Notes under the pieces: generated by a model
Database searches by the model: none
Seen by the model: only the letters and a program-made list of their open reading frames with translations
What the model was told of the DNA's origin: nothing
Translations under genes and position numbers: made by a program
From: an uncultured Flavobacteriaceae bacterium
Lineage (GTDB): Bacteria > Bacteroidota > Bacteroidia > Flavobacteriales > Flavobacteriaceae
Direction of reading: 5' to 3'
NCBI GenBank assembly: GCA_947493175.1
Contig: CANLQD010000001.1
Coordinates: forward strand, 434,001 to 498,000
DNA: 64,000 nt
Shown here: piece after piece, positions 18,453 through 28,657 of the stretch
Layout: every line of letters begins with the position of its first letter
Position numbering within the stretch: the stretch's first letter is position 1

Positions 18453-20108
18453 TTATTCGTTTTTACTATCCTGCAGTAGCACTTTGGCTTCCTTCCCGAC
18501 CTCTCCCTCTGAATCCATTGCGATTGTTTTTTCCAAAAGGGGAATGGCTTCTTCTTTGTTCCCGGCCTTTAAATACCCCTCGGCCAGATTTTTATAGACC
18601 CTGGGGGAGTCTGGAAATAATTGAGCAACCATTGAAAAAACTTGAATGGCGCCTTGTATTTCCGCTTCCCTTCCACTATTTAACAGAAAATGGGCACGTC
18701 CGCTCAGCTCCGCCTCAAAGTCCACAAAGCCATACCTAGGGTCCTGTATCATTTTCGGAAGTTCAGTAGCCAATTCCTCCATCTTGCCGGCGACATACAA
18801 ATCTGTGATGTACTGCATGGGATTGGGTTTAAAGTCCTCCCCGGAAAAAGCCAAGGCCGCGTCCAAGACTAAATCTTGATTCGTTCTATACTGTACAAAG
18901 GTCATTTCCACCGGAACGGTCGGAGCAAGCCAATCGGCATTTTCCCAAGCGGGTTTGTCTTGCCACCAAGCGAAGGACAGGTATACCGGAATTTCACTGT
19001 TCGGTAGGTGCACCGGTCGCGAGTCGCCCCAAAAATTGATATTTTCCGCGGTAGGTTCCCCAACAAAAATAGCGTTGGTGTAATTGTCCAGTTCGTTTAC
19101 CAGGTTCTGACAAGCAGAAAAAGTACGTCTACCGATCAATACAAAGAAGCGGCCTACCTTATTGATTTTTTTGGTTTCAATGATACGGGTAACCACGTCT
19201 TTGTTTTTGTAGTTGTTACCACCCCCATTGAGCCGTACATCAAGAACCAGTTTCTCAACGTCATTGTTTTCAATAAAATCAAAGACCCGGTCATAGAAGG
19301 TTGGGATGTTTTCACCCGGGTCATCGTAAATCTGACTATGTCGTACATATACGGCCTTCTCTTCTGGCAGGTATTCATAGAAGTAAATTTTGTCCAAGTG
19401 CTGCAGGTATAAAGGTGTCGTAGTTTGCTCCCTGGCCTCTAACCACGTATCGTCCTGAAAAACATGGCTGTATTTGGTAGGCACCTTTTCACCTTTGGTC
19501 AATGACGAAAACTTCTCTATAAAAACGGCACCGTCTTTTTCAAGGGTAAACTCAATATGCTGTTCCAATTCTTTGGTGATTCCCTGCGCATGGAGCACTT
19601 CCGGAATACGCAAATAGTTGAGTCCATAGGCTTTGAAATATTGGTCGTTCTCCGCATTCACAGCAGGGCGTATTCGCTTTAGTGCCTCTGCAATGGGCAC
19701 CCCGTTGATTTCAAGCACCTTGGCACCAAGAGCCTTTTCGTAATCTTTGTGTACCCCTTGGAGGTATACCCCATCTTTATACCGATACAGGTTCAGTGGC
19801 AGATAATGAAACTCGAAAGGTTTCTGGCTAAAGCTGATATCGGTATGGCCATATTGAAAAAGCGCAATGATGCGCGACATGCCTACAATGATTTCATGCG
19901 GTTGCAATTCGGGAATTTGGCTATAGAGCGCTTCAACTTCCCTATCAAAAGCTTCCTGGGTGGTTTTTACAAATAAGAAGGAATAGTCTTTATGCACAGT
20001 CTCTTGCAAGAAACGAAGGTCTTCTTGCCATTGCGCCGTTGTAGGAATCGTTTGGGCCGTTGCCTGAAGCATCAGGCAGCTACAAACCAAAAAGAATAGA
20101 TTTTTCAT
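18453..20108 (-). CDS. S41-family (tail-specific protease-like) protein with C-terminal TPR
   Basis: 551 residues. A signal peptide (FFLVCSCLMLQATAQ) is followed by an N-terminal helical S41 domain with GHTDISF, then a core with LVLDVRLNGGGNN and the nucleophile region RRTFSACQNL (Ser about 334). The C-terminus (about 480-545) holds TPR-like repeats (FPDSPRVYKNLAEGYLKAG). S41 enzymes cleave exported proteins at C-terminal regions. The GGGNN and TFSA motifs look intact, but no PDZ domain is obvious. Expected in the periplasm. Confidence 0.85.
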   Translation of the reverse strand: MKNLFFLVCSCLMLQATAQTIPTTAQWQEDLRFLQETVHKDYSFLFVKTTQEAFDREVEALYSQIPELQPHEIIVGMSRIIALFQYGHTDISFSQKPFEFHYLPLNLYRYKDGVYLQGVHKDYEKALGAKVLEINGVPIAEALKRIRPAVNAENDQYFKAYGLNYLRIPEVLHAQGITKELEQHIEFTLEKDGAVFIEKFSSLTKGEKVPTKYSHVFQDDTWLEAREQTTTPLYLQHLDKIYFYEYLPEEKAVYVRHSQIYDDPGENIPTFYDRVFDFIENNDVEKLVLDVRLNGGGNNYKNKDVVTRIIETKKINKVGRFFVLIGRRTFSACQNLVNELDNYTNAIFVGEPTAENINFWGDSRPVHLPNSEIPVYLSFAWWQDKPAWENADWLAPTVPVEMTFVQYRTNQDLVLDAALAFSGEDFKPNPMQYITDLYVAGKMEELATELPKMIQDPRYGFVDFEAELSGRAHFLLNSGREAEIQGAIQVFSMVAQLFPDSPRVYKNLAEGYLKAGNKEEAIPLLEKTIAMDSEGEVGKEAKVLLQDSKNE

Positions 20109-20370
20109 GGGTGTTGTTTATGATGATTAAATAGTAAGATGATGTAATATTTCTTTTTTTTATTGCCGAATGCCAATCATTTCTTCTGAATTGTCGGATA
20201 GTGCTACTGAAATGCAAATGGAAGTGTCGCTTTATAGGAATTTGAGCCACAATTCAACCTTGCTCCCTTCAAATGACGGAATTCCCAACGAATCGGTTAC
20301 CATTCTCAACAACTTTTTTTAAAACATGTAACAAATACGTTGTTCGCCACTCTCATAAATAAACACAACC

Positions 20371-21603
20371 ATGAAAAAAATCATCCCTTTCCTTATTCCG
20401 TTATTGTTTTGCCTGACCAAAAGCTACCCTCAAAATGTACCAAGCCTATTGCTCGAAAAGAATATTAATTCCACATTTTCCATCGTGGCATACGACGAAA
20501 CCGCCCAAGAATGGGGAGTTGCCGTTGCGACCGATAACATCTATGTGGGCAATTCAACCATTTATATTCAACCTGGAGTAGGAGCATTCTCGGTCATTGC
20601 AGAAACGGAACCTTCCTACGGCGTCCGGGGGCTAGCCCATCTAGCGGCTGGTAAAACAGTACAAGATGCCATTCTTACGGTCAGGCAGCAAGATGAACAG
20701 GCCCATTACCGACAGGTAGCCGGTATCGACCATGAAGGCACGGCATACACATTTACGGGGACGGCCTTAAAATATTGGAAGGGAAATGCCGGCGAAATCT
20801 ACGGGGACGGTTATGTGGTGATGGGCAATCAACTGGCACCAAAAGTACTGTCTAAGATGTCGGAGTCCTTTGAAAATTCGGAAGGAAGTCTGGCGCAGCG
20901 TCTTTTGGCGAGTTTGGTCGCCGGTCAAAAAGCCGGAGGGCAACTTTCGGGAAAACAATCGGCCGCCATAGTCGTAAAAGGAGCGTACAATGAATGGTTC
21001 AATCAAATTGATCTACGGGTCGATCATTCGAAAAACCCCATAAAGGATCTACAGGTGTTGATGGACTATCATTACGGAAGGATCCGGTTGAATCAAGCAA
21101 TTTTTGCCTTTCGAGAGGGAAATAGTCAAAGAGCTACACAAAAGTTGACCGAGGCGGAACCGATGCTAACCGGGTGGACCGGCATGTACGCAAAGATTGC
21201 TGGCTTACAGGCGGCCATGGGAAATGAAGATGCCGCTGTTGATTGGATTCAAAAAGGGCTCGCCGAAAACCCAAATTGGTCGGTAAACCTACCCGCATTT
21301 TATTTTCTTCGCGAGCATGGCGATATGAAATCTATCATACAACCCGATTCTTTTGATTTGCAAGATTGGGAAAGTGCCCTAGGTATGTTAAGCAACCTAG
21401 GTCGGGAATTGGAAGTAATCGCACTGGGGGAAGAATTGATCCAAAGTAAGCAAGAATCGTCCTATTTAAATTATTTACTCGGTAGAAGCTATTTTTATGA
21501 AAAAGAGCAGGAGCAGGCAATCAAATACTTGAAAAAATCCCTAAAAATGGATGATGAGAATGTAGAGGCCCGAGTGTTATTGAACAAGATTAAAAAGCAG
21601 TAG
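20371..21603 (+). CDS. DUF1028 domain protein with TPR tail
   Basis: 410 residues. A signal peptide (LIPLLFCLTKSYPQ) is followed by NSTFSIVAYD and WGVAVATDNIYVGN, then GLAHLAAGKTVQDAI and SAAIVVKG. These are the marks of DUF1028, an Ntn-hydrolase-like family of unknown substrate. From about 240 the protein turns into TPR-type helices (DAAVDWIQKGLAENPNWSVN, YLLGRSYFYEKEQEQAIKYL). Exported TPR fusions of this family occur in Flavobacteriia. It is divergent from the S41 gene, with 260 bp between them. A Ser or Thr just after signal cleavage would be the expected Ntn nucleophile, but I cannot assign it. Confidence 0.85.
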   Translation: MKKIIPFLIPLLFCLTKSYPQNVPSLLLEKNINSTFSIVAYDETAQEWGVAVATDNIYVGNSTIYIQPGVGAFSVIAETEPSYGVRGLAHLAAGKTVQDAILTVRQQDEQAHYRQVAGIDHEGTAYTFTGTALKYWKGNAGEIYGDGYVVMGNQLAPKVLSKMSESFENSEGSLAQRLLASLVAGQKAGGQLSGKQSAAIVVKGAYNEWFNQIDLRVDHSKNPIKDLQVLMDYHYGRIRLNQAIFAFREGNSQRATQKLTEAEPMLTGWTGMYAKIAGLQAAMGNEDAAVDWIQKGLAENPNWSVNLPAFYFLREHGDMKSIIQPDSFDLQDWESALGMLSNLGRELEVIALGEELIQSKQESSYLNYLLGRSYFYEKEQEQAIKYLKKSLKMDDENVEARVLLNKIKKQ

Positions 21604-21771
21604 ACCTAACGACTACCAAATTGTTTTTTTTAGTTGGAAAGTTGGCAGTGGCAGTTTTATTCGGATAACAAGCTACTTATGGCCAACTGCCCACTACTAC
21701 TTTGACTCAAAAAAAGAATCGTACCGTCCCTATTACCTTATGCATTTTAAATGTATGAAGGGTCAGATGTT

Positions 21772-21957
21772 TCAATAACGCAATACTTTTCCTGAGCCCT
21801 TACAGACATCGCATTTGTCACGTTCGCCCCTCAAGGCACGCCAATAGCCTTTACCATCACATTTTTCACACCTTTTATAGGTAGAACCAAGGGTGTTTTT
21901 ATATAGGTAATAACAAATACCGATGACGATGGCGAAGAGCAATACTCTGAAAATCAT
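21772..21957 (-). CDS. Small membrane protein with DnaJ-type zinc ribbon
   Basis: 61 residues. An N-terminal membrane segment (VLLFAIVIGICYYLY) is followed by two CxxCxGxG units, CEKCDGKGYW and CDVCKGSGKV. This is one zinc site of the DnaJ cysteine-rich type. The regular motif spacing makes this a real gene despite its size. Role unknown. Confidence 0.75.
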   Translation of the reverse strand: MIFRVLLFAIVIGICYYLYKNTLGSTYKRCEKCDGKGYWRALRGERDKCDVCKGSGKVLRY

Positions 21958-22295
21958 AAATCAAATAGGGTTGGTAGTTTGTGTTGGATTTGACACGAAT
22001 TTACGGTATTCATATATAAATGAAATGGAATTCGAAATAAAACCTAATCTCTCGTACCCAATAGTTCAATTCCAACAGGGCAATGCAATAAAGCATGTTC
22101 TTCAAGACAGAGACCCTACCGTTTTTCCAAGTCAACCTTCCGCAATACCTTATTAAGCATCAACACCTTTGTGAGAATTCGCAGGCTGATAAAACATTAC
22201 GGACGTAAAAACGAAATTCGATATCAAACAATACTAGTGCATACAAAATCGTTACTTTATAATATAACATTTTATCAAGATCAAACGCTTTTGCT
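21958..22295. other. Upstream region of the AsmA-like gene
   Basis: 338 bp, AT-rich, with no supported gene and no recognisable hairpin. It must hold the promoters of the divergent small zinc-ribbon gene and the AsmA-like gene. Confidence 0.4.
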
Positions 22296-25200
22296 TTGAG
22301 GTTCAAAAAACATTGGAAACGGATTTTATTGGCGCTCATTTTCGTCCCGATAGTGTTACTCGGAAGCCTGTTATTCTATGTGCATAAGAACCAATCCAAC
22401 ATTATTAAGGATGAGGTGGCCAAATTAAACCAACAGTACCAAGGCCTTGTCACTGTCGGCGATAGCGAAGTATCGATCTTCGGCAATTTTCCGGATATCT
22501 CCATAAAAATATATGATGTTCAAGTCTTCGAAACAAAAGCGACCCATGCCAATATCTTAGTAGATGTCAGTGATATTTATGTTGGTTTCAACATTTGGGA
22601 TCTTGTAGGCGGCAATTTAGACATTCGCTCTTTGTTAGTGGAAGAAGGTGTTCTGAATATCGTTATTCACGAAGATAATACGACCAATATTCAAAACGCC
22701 TTGAAGAGCAATAAAGGCACGGAAACATCCGCTACCAATATTCATCTGAAAAAAATCAAATTCAAAAATCTTGATGTCCATACCTTGGACGAAGCCACAG
22801 ATACCGATGTCGAAAAGTTTATATATACGGCCATAGGAGGGTTTCGCCAAAACGACAGTATCATTGCGGGGCATATCGATACCGAATTGGAATTGAATGT
22901 CATCAAAGAGGGCGATACTACCTTCATGCGCAAAAAACATTTTGAGATACATACCGATTTGGTATTCAATGAGCACACAGGAATTCTTGATATTAAACCC
23001 TCAGGTGTTACCTTGGAAAATGGTGATTTTCAATTAGAGGGCTCCATAGATGCCAAGCATGATATGGATCTGAACCTGGAAATTAAAGGAACGAAGCCCA
23101 ATTTTGATATACTCATTGCTTTTGCGCCGGTAGATGTGATCCCCTTTTTGGAAAAATACAAAAATGCTGGTGAAATCTACTTTAATGCAAGTGTAAAAGG
23201 CCCAGCGAACAAAGGAAACAGACCTGCCATCAATGCCGAATTTGGTGCGTCCAAGGCCTTTTTGGAAAATACGGCAAAAGCTAAAAAAATTGATGCAATG
23301 GGTTTTAAGGGCCATTTTACCAACGGAGAAAACCGCGATGCCAGCACCATGGAATTTTCGCTCACCGATATGACCGCATCTTTGGAAAAAGGGGAGTTCG
23401 AAGGTTCCCTTTTCGTAAAGAACTTTGAATCTCCGGAGGTGGATATGAAAATCAACGCCAACTTTAATCTAGGTTTTATCTCGGATTTTTTAGAACTGGA
23501 GCAAGTAGCGGAGGCTTCGGGGGATATAACGCTGAAAATGAATTTTCACGATATCGTCGATATAGATCATCCGGAAAAGGCCTTACAGCAACTAAACCAA
23601 GCGTATTATGCAGAATTGAGGGTACAGGATCTAAGCCTCGTATCGGAAGAACTCCCAGCCCGCCTGGACTCATTAAATCTGAATCTGGTCATGAACGGCA
23701 AGGAAGCTACCCTAAAACATTTTGATTTGTCAATGGGGAATTCAGGTGTGTCCATTAGTGGCTTTTTGTCTGACTTACCGGCCATTGTGCATCATACCGA
23801 TATCCCGGTGGAGGCTCACTTGGATATTGCTTCCAAGTATCTGGATATTGCACAATTAACGGGTTTTTCATCACAGGATTCCACCCGAACAGGTGTCGAT
23901 GAACAAATAGAGAATCTTCGTTTGGGGCTTTCTTTTAAGTCTTCTGCCCAGGACTTTACGGCATCCGAGTATTTACCAAAAGGGCATTTCTATATCGATA
24001 GCCTTTTTGCCGAATTGAAACATTACCCCCATACATTGCATGATTTTCAAGCCGATGTCGTCATAGATGAAACAGACCTACAACTGTTAGATTTTAAGGG
24101 CTTCATAGACGATAGTGATTTTCATGTGGATGCCGTAGTACATGATTATGCTTTTTGGATGAAACCCGAACGCAATGGGGATGTGGACTTGGACATCAAT
24201 ATTACCTCAAAAAAGTTACGGCTCAAAGATGTGTTTTCATATAAAGGTGAAAACTATGTCCCGAAAGAATACAGGCATGAAATATTTGATGATCTACGCC
24301 TACACCTTGCTTCGAGCATGCACTATAAAGATTCCGCACTGCAGTCTATTGACGTTGCTTTGGACAGGTTGGATGCAAAAATGGAACTACATCCACAGCG
24401 CTTTCACGATTTTAGGGGAACTATACATTATGAGGACGAGCATCTTATGATCAATGACTTTCATGGTGAAATTGGATCGACGAATTTTAATATTGATTTA
24501 ACGTACTATTTGGGCGATGACCAGAAGCTTAAGAAAAGGGATAATTATCTGGAAATGCGGGCAGATTATATAGACTATGATGCGCTTTTTAACTTCGACC
24601 TAAATCCCCCAAAGTCCAAAAAAGTAACTACTTCCGCCAAAGATGTGTCTGAACATGCCAATGCTTTCAATATCTATGAATTGCCATTTACCGATATGCG
24701 GTTCAAAGCAAGCATCGATCATTTCATACACCATAACATAGACCTTCAAAATATAAAGGCAGATTTACGGATAACGCCCGATCATTATCTCTATGTAGAT
24801 ACCCTTGCGATGGATGCGGCCGGGGGAAACATTCGTTTGAGCGGATATTTTAACGGTAGTGACCCAAAGCATATTTATATGCAACCAGACTTGGTATTGA
24901 ATAATGTTGATTTGGAAAAATTGCTTTTCAAATTTGAAAACTTTGGTCAAGACCACCTAGTTTCAGAAAATTTGCAGGGTAAACTCACCTCGAGGATTAG
25001 AGGTAAGATCAGGGTATACCCGGACATGGTGCCAGATTTGGATCAGTCCGCAGTTGAAATGGACGTAAAAGTATTGAATGGAAAATTAAAGAATTACGAC
25101 CCTATGTTGGCGTTATCGGATTACATGGGAGATAAAAACTTGCGAAATATTCGGTTTGACACCTTGCAAAATAGCTTGGCTATCGACAAAGGAAAAATCA

Positions 25201-25493
25201 GTATTCCGGCAATGACGATTGAATCGACCATTGGTCATATGGAACTTTCGGGTACGCACGACAGTAATCAAAATATCGACTATTATTTAAGCATACCGTG
25301 GAAAACCGTGAGAAAAGCCACTTGGCAAAAACTGTTCGGAAAAAACAAGGACACTGTCGTAGATCCCGAGCAAGTAGATGAAATCGTGGCCGTAGACCCT
25401 AATAGAAAGACAAAGTTTCTGAATCTTAAGATTCGGGGAACGGTAGATGACTATAAGGTTTCGTTGGGTAAGAACAGAAAAAGTGGCCGCTGA
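22296..25493 (+). CDS. AsmA-like inner-membrane protein
   Basis: 1065 residues. A short basic N-terminus and one membrane anchor (ILLALIFVPIVLLGSLLFYV) are followed by a very long beta-rich region. This region includes the AsmA N-terminal pattern (VTVGDSEVSIFGNFPDISIK, VDVSDIYVGFN, LLVEEGVLNI) and a C-terminal AsmA_2-like part (AGGNIRLSGYFNGSDPKHIY, GKISIPAMTIESTIGHMELS). Such proteins bridge the envelope and are linked to lipid transport to the outer membrane. The start is TTG at 22296, because no in-frame ATG occurs before about residue 250. No clear ribosome-binding site is seen, which is common here. Confidence 0.88.
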   Translation: MRFKKHWKRILLALIFVPIVLLGSLLFYVHKNQSNIIKDEVAKLNQQYQGLVTVGDSEVSIFGNFPDISIKIYDVQVFETKATHANILVDVSDIYVGFNIWDLVGGNLDIRSLLVEEGVLNIVIHEDNTTNIQNALKSNKGTETSATNIHLKKIKFKNLDVHTLDEATDTDVEKFIYTAIGGFRQNDSIIAGHIDTELELNVIKEGDTTFMRKKHFEIHTDLVFNEHTGILDIKPSGVTLENGDFQLEGSIDAKHDMDLNLEIKGTKPNFDILIAFAPVDVIPFLEKYKNAGEIYFNASVKGPANKGNRPAINAEFGASKAFLENTAKAKKIDAMGFKGHFTNGENRDASTMEFSLTDMTASLEKGEFEGSLFVKNFESPEVDMKINANFNLGFISDFLELEQVAEASGDITLKMNFHDIVDIDHPEKALQQLNQAYYAELRVQDLSLVSEELPARLDSLNLNLVMNGKEATLKHFDLSMGNSGVSISGFLSDLPAIVHHTDIPVEAHLDIASKYLDIAQLTGFSSQDSTRTGVDEQIENLRLGLSFKSSAQDFTASEYLPKGHFYIDSLFAELKHYPHTLHDFQADVVIDETDLQLLDFKGFIDDSDFHVDAVVHDYAFWMKPERNGDVDLDINITSKKLRLKDVFSYKGENYVPKEYRHEIFDDLRLHLASSMHYKDSALQSIDVALDRLDAKMELHPQRFHDFRGTIHYEDEHLMINDFHGEIGSTNFNIDLTYYLGDDQKLKKRDNYLEMRADYIDYDALFNFDLNPPKSKKVTTSAKDVSEHANAFNIYELPFTDMRFKASIDHFIHHNIDLQNIKADLRITPDHYLYVDTLAMDAAGGNIRLSGYFNGSDPKHIYMQPDLVLNNVDLEKLLFKFENFGQDHLVSENLQGKLTSRIRGKIRVYPDMVPDLDQSAVEMDVKVLNGKLKNYDPMLALSDYMGDKNLRNIRFDTLQNSLAIDKGKISIPAMTIESTIGHMELSGTHDSNQNIDYYLSIPWKTVRKATWQKLFGKNKDTVVDPEQVDEIVAVDPNRKTKFLNLKIRGTVDDYKVSLGKNRKSGR

Positions 25494-25960
25494 AATAAAG
25501 AATTTCTTGAAACCGACTATTCTATGAGCAGCACCGCAGGGGAGTTTCGACCTCCTCAAAAAGATTCACTTGTCTTAAAGCTCATCCTACCTTTGGCAAA
25601 GTCAAACTACCTCTCTTGTTCAAAACCTTACTCATCCGTCACTTTCAACCTATTACCACCCGTCCGGTCAAGGCCGATTAACCCAAACAAGTAAATTGGT
25701 CTTACAAATCTTATGATGAAGTGCTATTATTTAACCTAAAGCAACTTAAAAACTTCCCTCATGAACATTTCCTATTTGGGTATGCAAGCCTGTTGTCGGA
25801 AATGAACGATGTCAAACTTCTAGTAGATTTGTTCAACAGTGGCCATCCCTCGAACAAGGATATTACCATCAAGAAATCAGTACTACTAAAATTGGCGAGA
25901 CAATTTCCCTAAAATAGAAGTTGCCGCAACGCTAGAAAGCGCGGTAAATATGAACTATGC
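25494..25960. other. Gap with one weak open frame
   Basis: 467 bp. An open frame at 25721-25912 (GTG start, LFNLKQLKNFPHEHFLFGYA) could encode 63 residues. It lacks a homologue I know, an ATG or a promoter box, and may be a gene remnant. Nothing else is seen. Confidence 0.3.
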
Positions 25961-26362
25961 TTAGCTGGCAATAGAGGTAATCGATTTTGTTTCGGGTACG
26001 AAGTACTTTTTAAGGGTGGCCATTTTTGAAACCGTCGCCTTAAGGTCGGCGGCGGAAATCGGTTTCTGTAAAAAATCAAAGGCTCCGGCCTTACATGCCT
26101 GCTCCTGAAAGATGGCTTTTGTGGAATTCATAACGACCGATACTTCTTTTTCAAGTTGTGCCTTGAATTCAAAACCATCCATCTCGGGCATTTCGACATC
26201 CAAAAGCACCAAGTCTACCGCCGCACTATTGACCGCCACGAGTCCCAATAACGGATTGGCATACGCGCCCAATAAGGTCAATTCCGGGTTTTTTTCTATC
26301 AGCCTTGCAACTAGTAACAGTTGTAGGGGAGAGTCGTCGATTACAATGACATTCAAGGGCAT
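25961..26362 (-). CDS. Single-domain response regulator (CheY-like receiver)
   Basis: 133 residues, receiver only. It has acidic pair IDD at 8-10, phospho-acceptor Asp in LLDVEMPEMDGF, a Ser/Thr at VVMNST and Lys in LQKPIS. There is no output domain. The nearest kinase is the LytS-like gene at 27340, but that already has a LytTR partner, so this receiver is best called an orphan. It may act in a phosphorelay or by protein contact. Confidence 0.9.
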   Translation of the reverse strand: MPLNVIVIDDSPLQLLLVARLIEKNPELTLLGAYANPLLGLVAVNSAAVDLVLLDVEMPEMDGFEFKAQLEKEVSVVMNSTKAIFQEQACKAGAFDFLQKPISAADLKATVSKMATLKKYFVPETKSITSIAS

Positions 26363-26554
26363 AGCTAGTTCGTTTTAAGGTGGTTTGGTTTAATCAGAAC
26401 TCCTTTGGGAAGGAAAATCTTACCAAAACCTGACGAAATGTTCAAAGAAATCGATAAAGTACCTTTTGAATGTGTAAAAAGTGTATTTCATCCTAAAAAC
26501 CATAGACTACCTCTAATATTCGAGACCTCCATAAAGGTATAAGGCCAAAAAAAC

Positions 26555-27313
26555 CTACATATCTAACCAACGCTTGAAATTGCTCGTACGTTCCCGGGAA
26601 ACGACTACCTGTTCTTCTTCCTTCGGAAGTATCTTAAGCAATAATCGACTGTTGAAATATGTATGTATCTCTTCAACCGCTTTTACAGAAATCATGAATT
26701 TGCGATTAATACGAAAGAATTGTACCGGATCCAAAATTTCTTCTAATTGATCAATGGTATACTCTACTGGAAACGATTTTCCATTATGGGCGTACAGGAA
26801 GATTAGCCCTTCATGGGATTTAAAGTATGCGATATCCCCCACATTGAACGACTTGAACTGGTTGCCCACCTTCACCATAAAACGGTGTTTGTATTCTTTT
26901 TGAAACAGGTTGCGAATCTGTTCGAGCTTGTGGTCGCCCCATACTTGATGGGCGGCATCATTGGTTTTCCGAAACTTGTCCAAAGCCGTTCGCAGATCAT
27001 TCTTATCAATGGGTTTCAACAGGTAATCCAAACCGTTGTATTTAAATCCTCGAATGGCATATTCGTTATAGGCCGTCGTAAAGATAACCGGTGGGTGCTC
27101 GGCCAATTGATCCAGAATATCAAAACCGTATCCGTCATTTAGTTGAATATCTAAAAAAATCAACTGGGGGAGGGCATTATCTTGGAACCAGGCCAGACCG
27201 CTTTCTACCGAGGTCAATTGTGCAACTATTTCTACTTCCGGGGCTAGCTCACCCACTAATTGGGCCAACCGCCTCGAGGCTATATGTTCATCTTCTACGA
27301 TAACTGCTTTCAA
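26555..27313 (-). CDS. LytTR-family response regulator
   Basis: 252 residues. The receiver has VEDE and acceptor Asp55 (IFLDIQLNDG), and Lys in LLKPI. A LytTR DNA-binding domain follows from about 145 to the end (HRFMVKVGNQFKSF, EYTIDQLEEILDP, FFRINRKFMIS). LytTR domains bind paired direct repeats of about 10 bp. It lies 26 bp downstream of its likely kinase (27340-28425). Confidence 0.93.
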   Translation of the reverse strand: MKAVIVEDEHIASRRLAQLVGELAPEVEIVAQLTSVESGLAWFQDNALPQLIFLDIQLNDGYGFDILDQLAEHPPVIFTTAYNEYAIRGFKYNGLDYLLKPIDKNDLRTALDKFRKTNDAAHQVWGDHKLEQIRNLFQKEYKHRFMVKVGNQFKSFNVGDIAYFKSHEGLIFLYAHNGKSFPVEYTIDQLEEILDPVQFFRINRKFMISVKAVEEIHTYFNSRLLLKILPKEEEQVVVSRERTSNFKRWLDM

Positions 27314-27339
27314 ATTCTTAATTTTTTGCCTTATTTTGT

Positions 27340-28425
27340 CTAGGAAACCGATAGCACAGGCCTTTTAAGGGCATCGCGTGCCAATAAGGGCATGGTTACC
27401 TTAAAGGTGTTTCCATTCTCTTCGACCGCTACCTCCTGATTGGTATGAAAGGCATATCTTTTTTGAATATTCTTAATACCTACTTGGGTCGACTCTTCCT
27501 TTAATTTACGTTTTCGAAGTGTATTTTCTACCACCAGGGCAATCTTACCTACCGTATACACCTGAATACGCATCGGCTTTTCCTTGGAAAAATAGTTGTG
27601 CTTCATGGTATTCTCGACCAACATCTGTAAGGATAAGGTGGGAATTGCATATTCGGCCGCATCTATCCCTATGTTGGTTTCAATGATAATCGAATCGGTA
27701 TGTCGCACGTTCATCATAAATATAAAGGAATCCAAAAAGTTCAATTCCTTTTCCAAACTCACTATATCTTCTTCCTTGTTGTCCAATATATAGCGATAGG
27801 TAGAGGCCAGTCTGGTTACAAAGTCCGAGGCTAAATCCCTATCCTCGTACATCAAGGAAGTGAGTGTGTTTAAACTATTGAACAAAAAATGGGGACTGAT
27901 CTGGTTTTTTAAGGATTTGTATTTGGAAGTAAGCACCTCATTCTGCAATTCGTTCATCCTGATTTCCAAATCCTTTTTTTGCTTTCCGGAATAGTATAAC
28001 AGATTGAACAGCATAATAGCGAAACCCAGGATTATGGCCCGCATCCAATCGATACGAAACTGTAGTGCCTTGTCCTCAGCTGGAATTTGACAGAGCTCCT
28101 CTAATTCATATAGCCCTAGATAGTAAATAATAGCAGCAACGGGGAACAAAAATAATAACCCAATGGCCAAAGTATTTATACTCCCGGCCAAGTCGAGCCC
28201 TTTTGGTCTTTTCAATTGTCTTTTAACCGCCCAATCATGTACTTCCCAAGTCAGCATCACTAAAAAAAACGCCGTCGAGAAGTAAAAAATAGAAGCCGGA
28301 TTAAGCAAATCCTCTTCTTCGCCATGGTCTATGGTAAGCTTGACCCCAAAGAAGATAATTGTTACGACCAAAAGTCGAAAGCCGAATTTTAGAAGTCCTT
28401 TTTTACTGATTATTTGAACACTCAT
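27340..28425 (-). CDS. LytS-type membrane sensor histidine kinase
   Basis: About 361 residues from MSVQIISKKG (ATG at 28425); an in-frame ATG at 28482 would add 19 residues without export features. Four hydrophobic segments come first, then a coiled linker. The His_kinase domain has QISPHFLFNSLNTLTSL (phospho-acceptor His) and a C-terminal HATPase with LVENTMKHN. This is the standard partner of LytTR regulators, and the regulator gene follows at 26 bp. Signal unknown. Confidence 0.9.
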   Translation of the reverse strand: MSVQIISKKGLLKFGFRLLVVTIIFFGVKLTIDHGEEEDLLNPASIFYFSTAFFLVMLTWEVHDWAVKRQLKRPKGLDLAGSINTLAIGLLFLFPVAAIIYYLGLYELEELCQIPAEDKALQFRIDWMRAIILGFAIMLFNLLYYSGKQKKDLEIRMNELQNEVLTSKYKSLKNQISPHFLFNSLNTLTSLMYEDRDLASDFVTRLASTYRYILDNKEEDIVSLEKELNFLDSFIFMMNVRHTDSIIIETNIGIDAAEYAIPTLSLQMLVENTMKHNYFSKEKPMRIQVYTVGKIALVVENTLRKRKLKEESTQVGIKNIQKRYAFHTNQEVAVEENGNTFKVTMPLLARDALKRPVLSVS

Positions 28426-28657
28426 CCCATAAAAGTAGACAATAAGCCTGATATCGACCGCTACCAGTACACCTATTGTCATTTTTCCTGTTGAATTGTC
28501 ATTTCGATACTTTGAACTGAAAATGATTCGATTCTAGATGATTTTTCATTTTAAACCCCAAAACAACAGCTCAGCACATTCCTTCACAACTGTAGGCTTT
28601 TGAGGAACCAGAAATGGCACCAACATGTCATCTTTGGGCATCTTAAAACATGAAAAC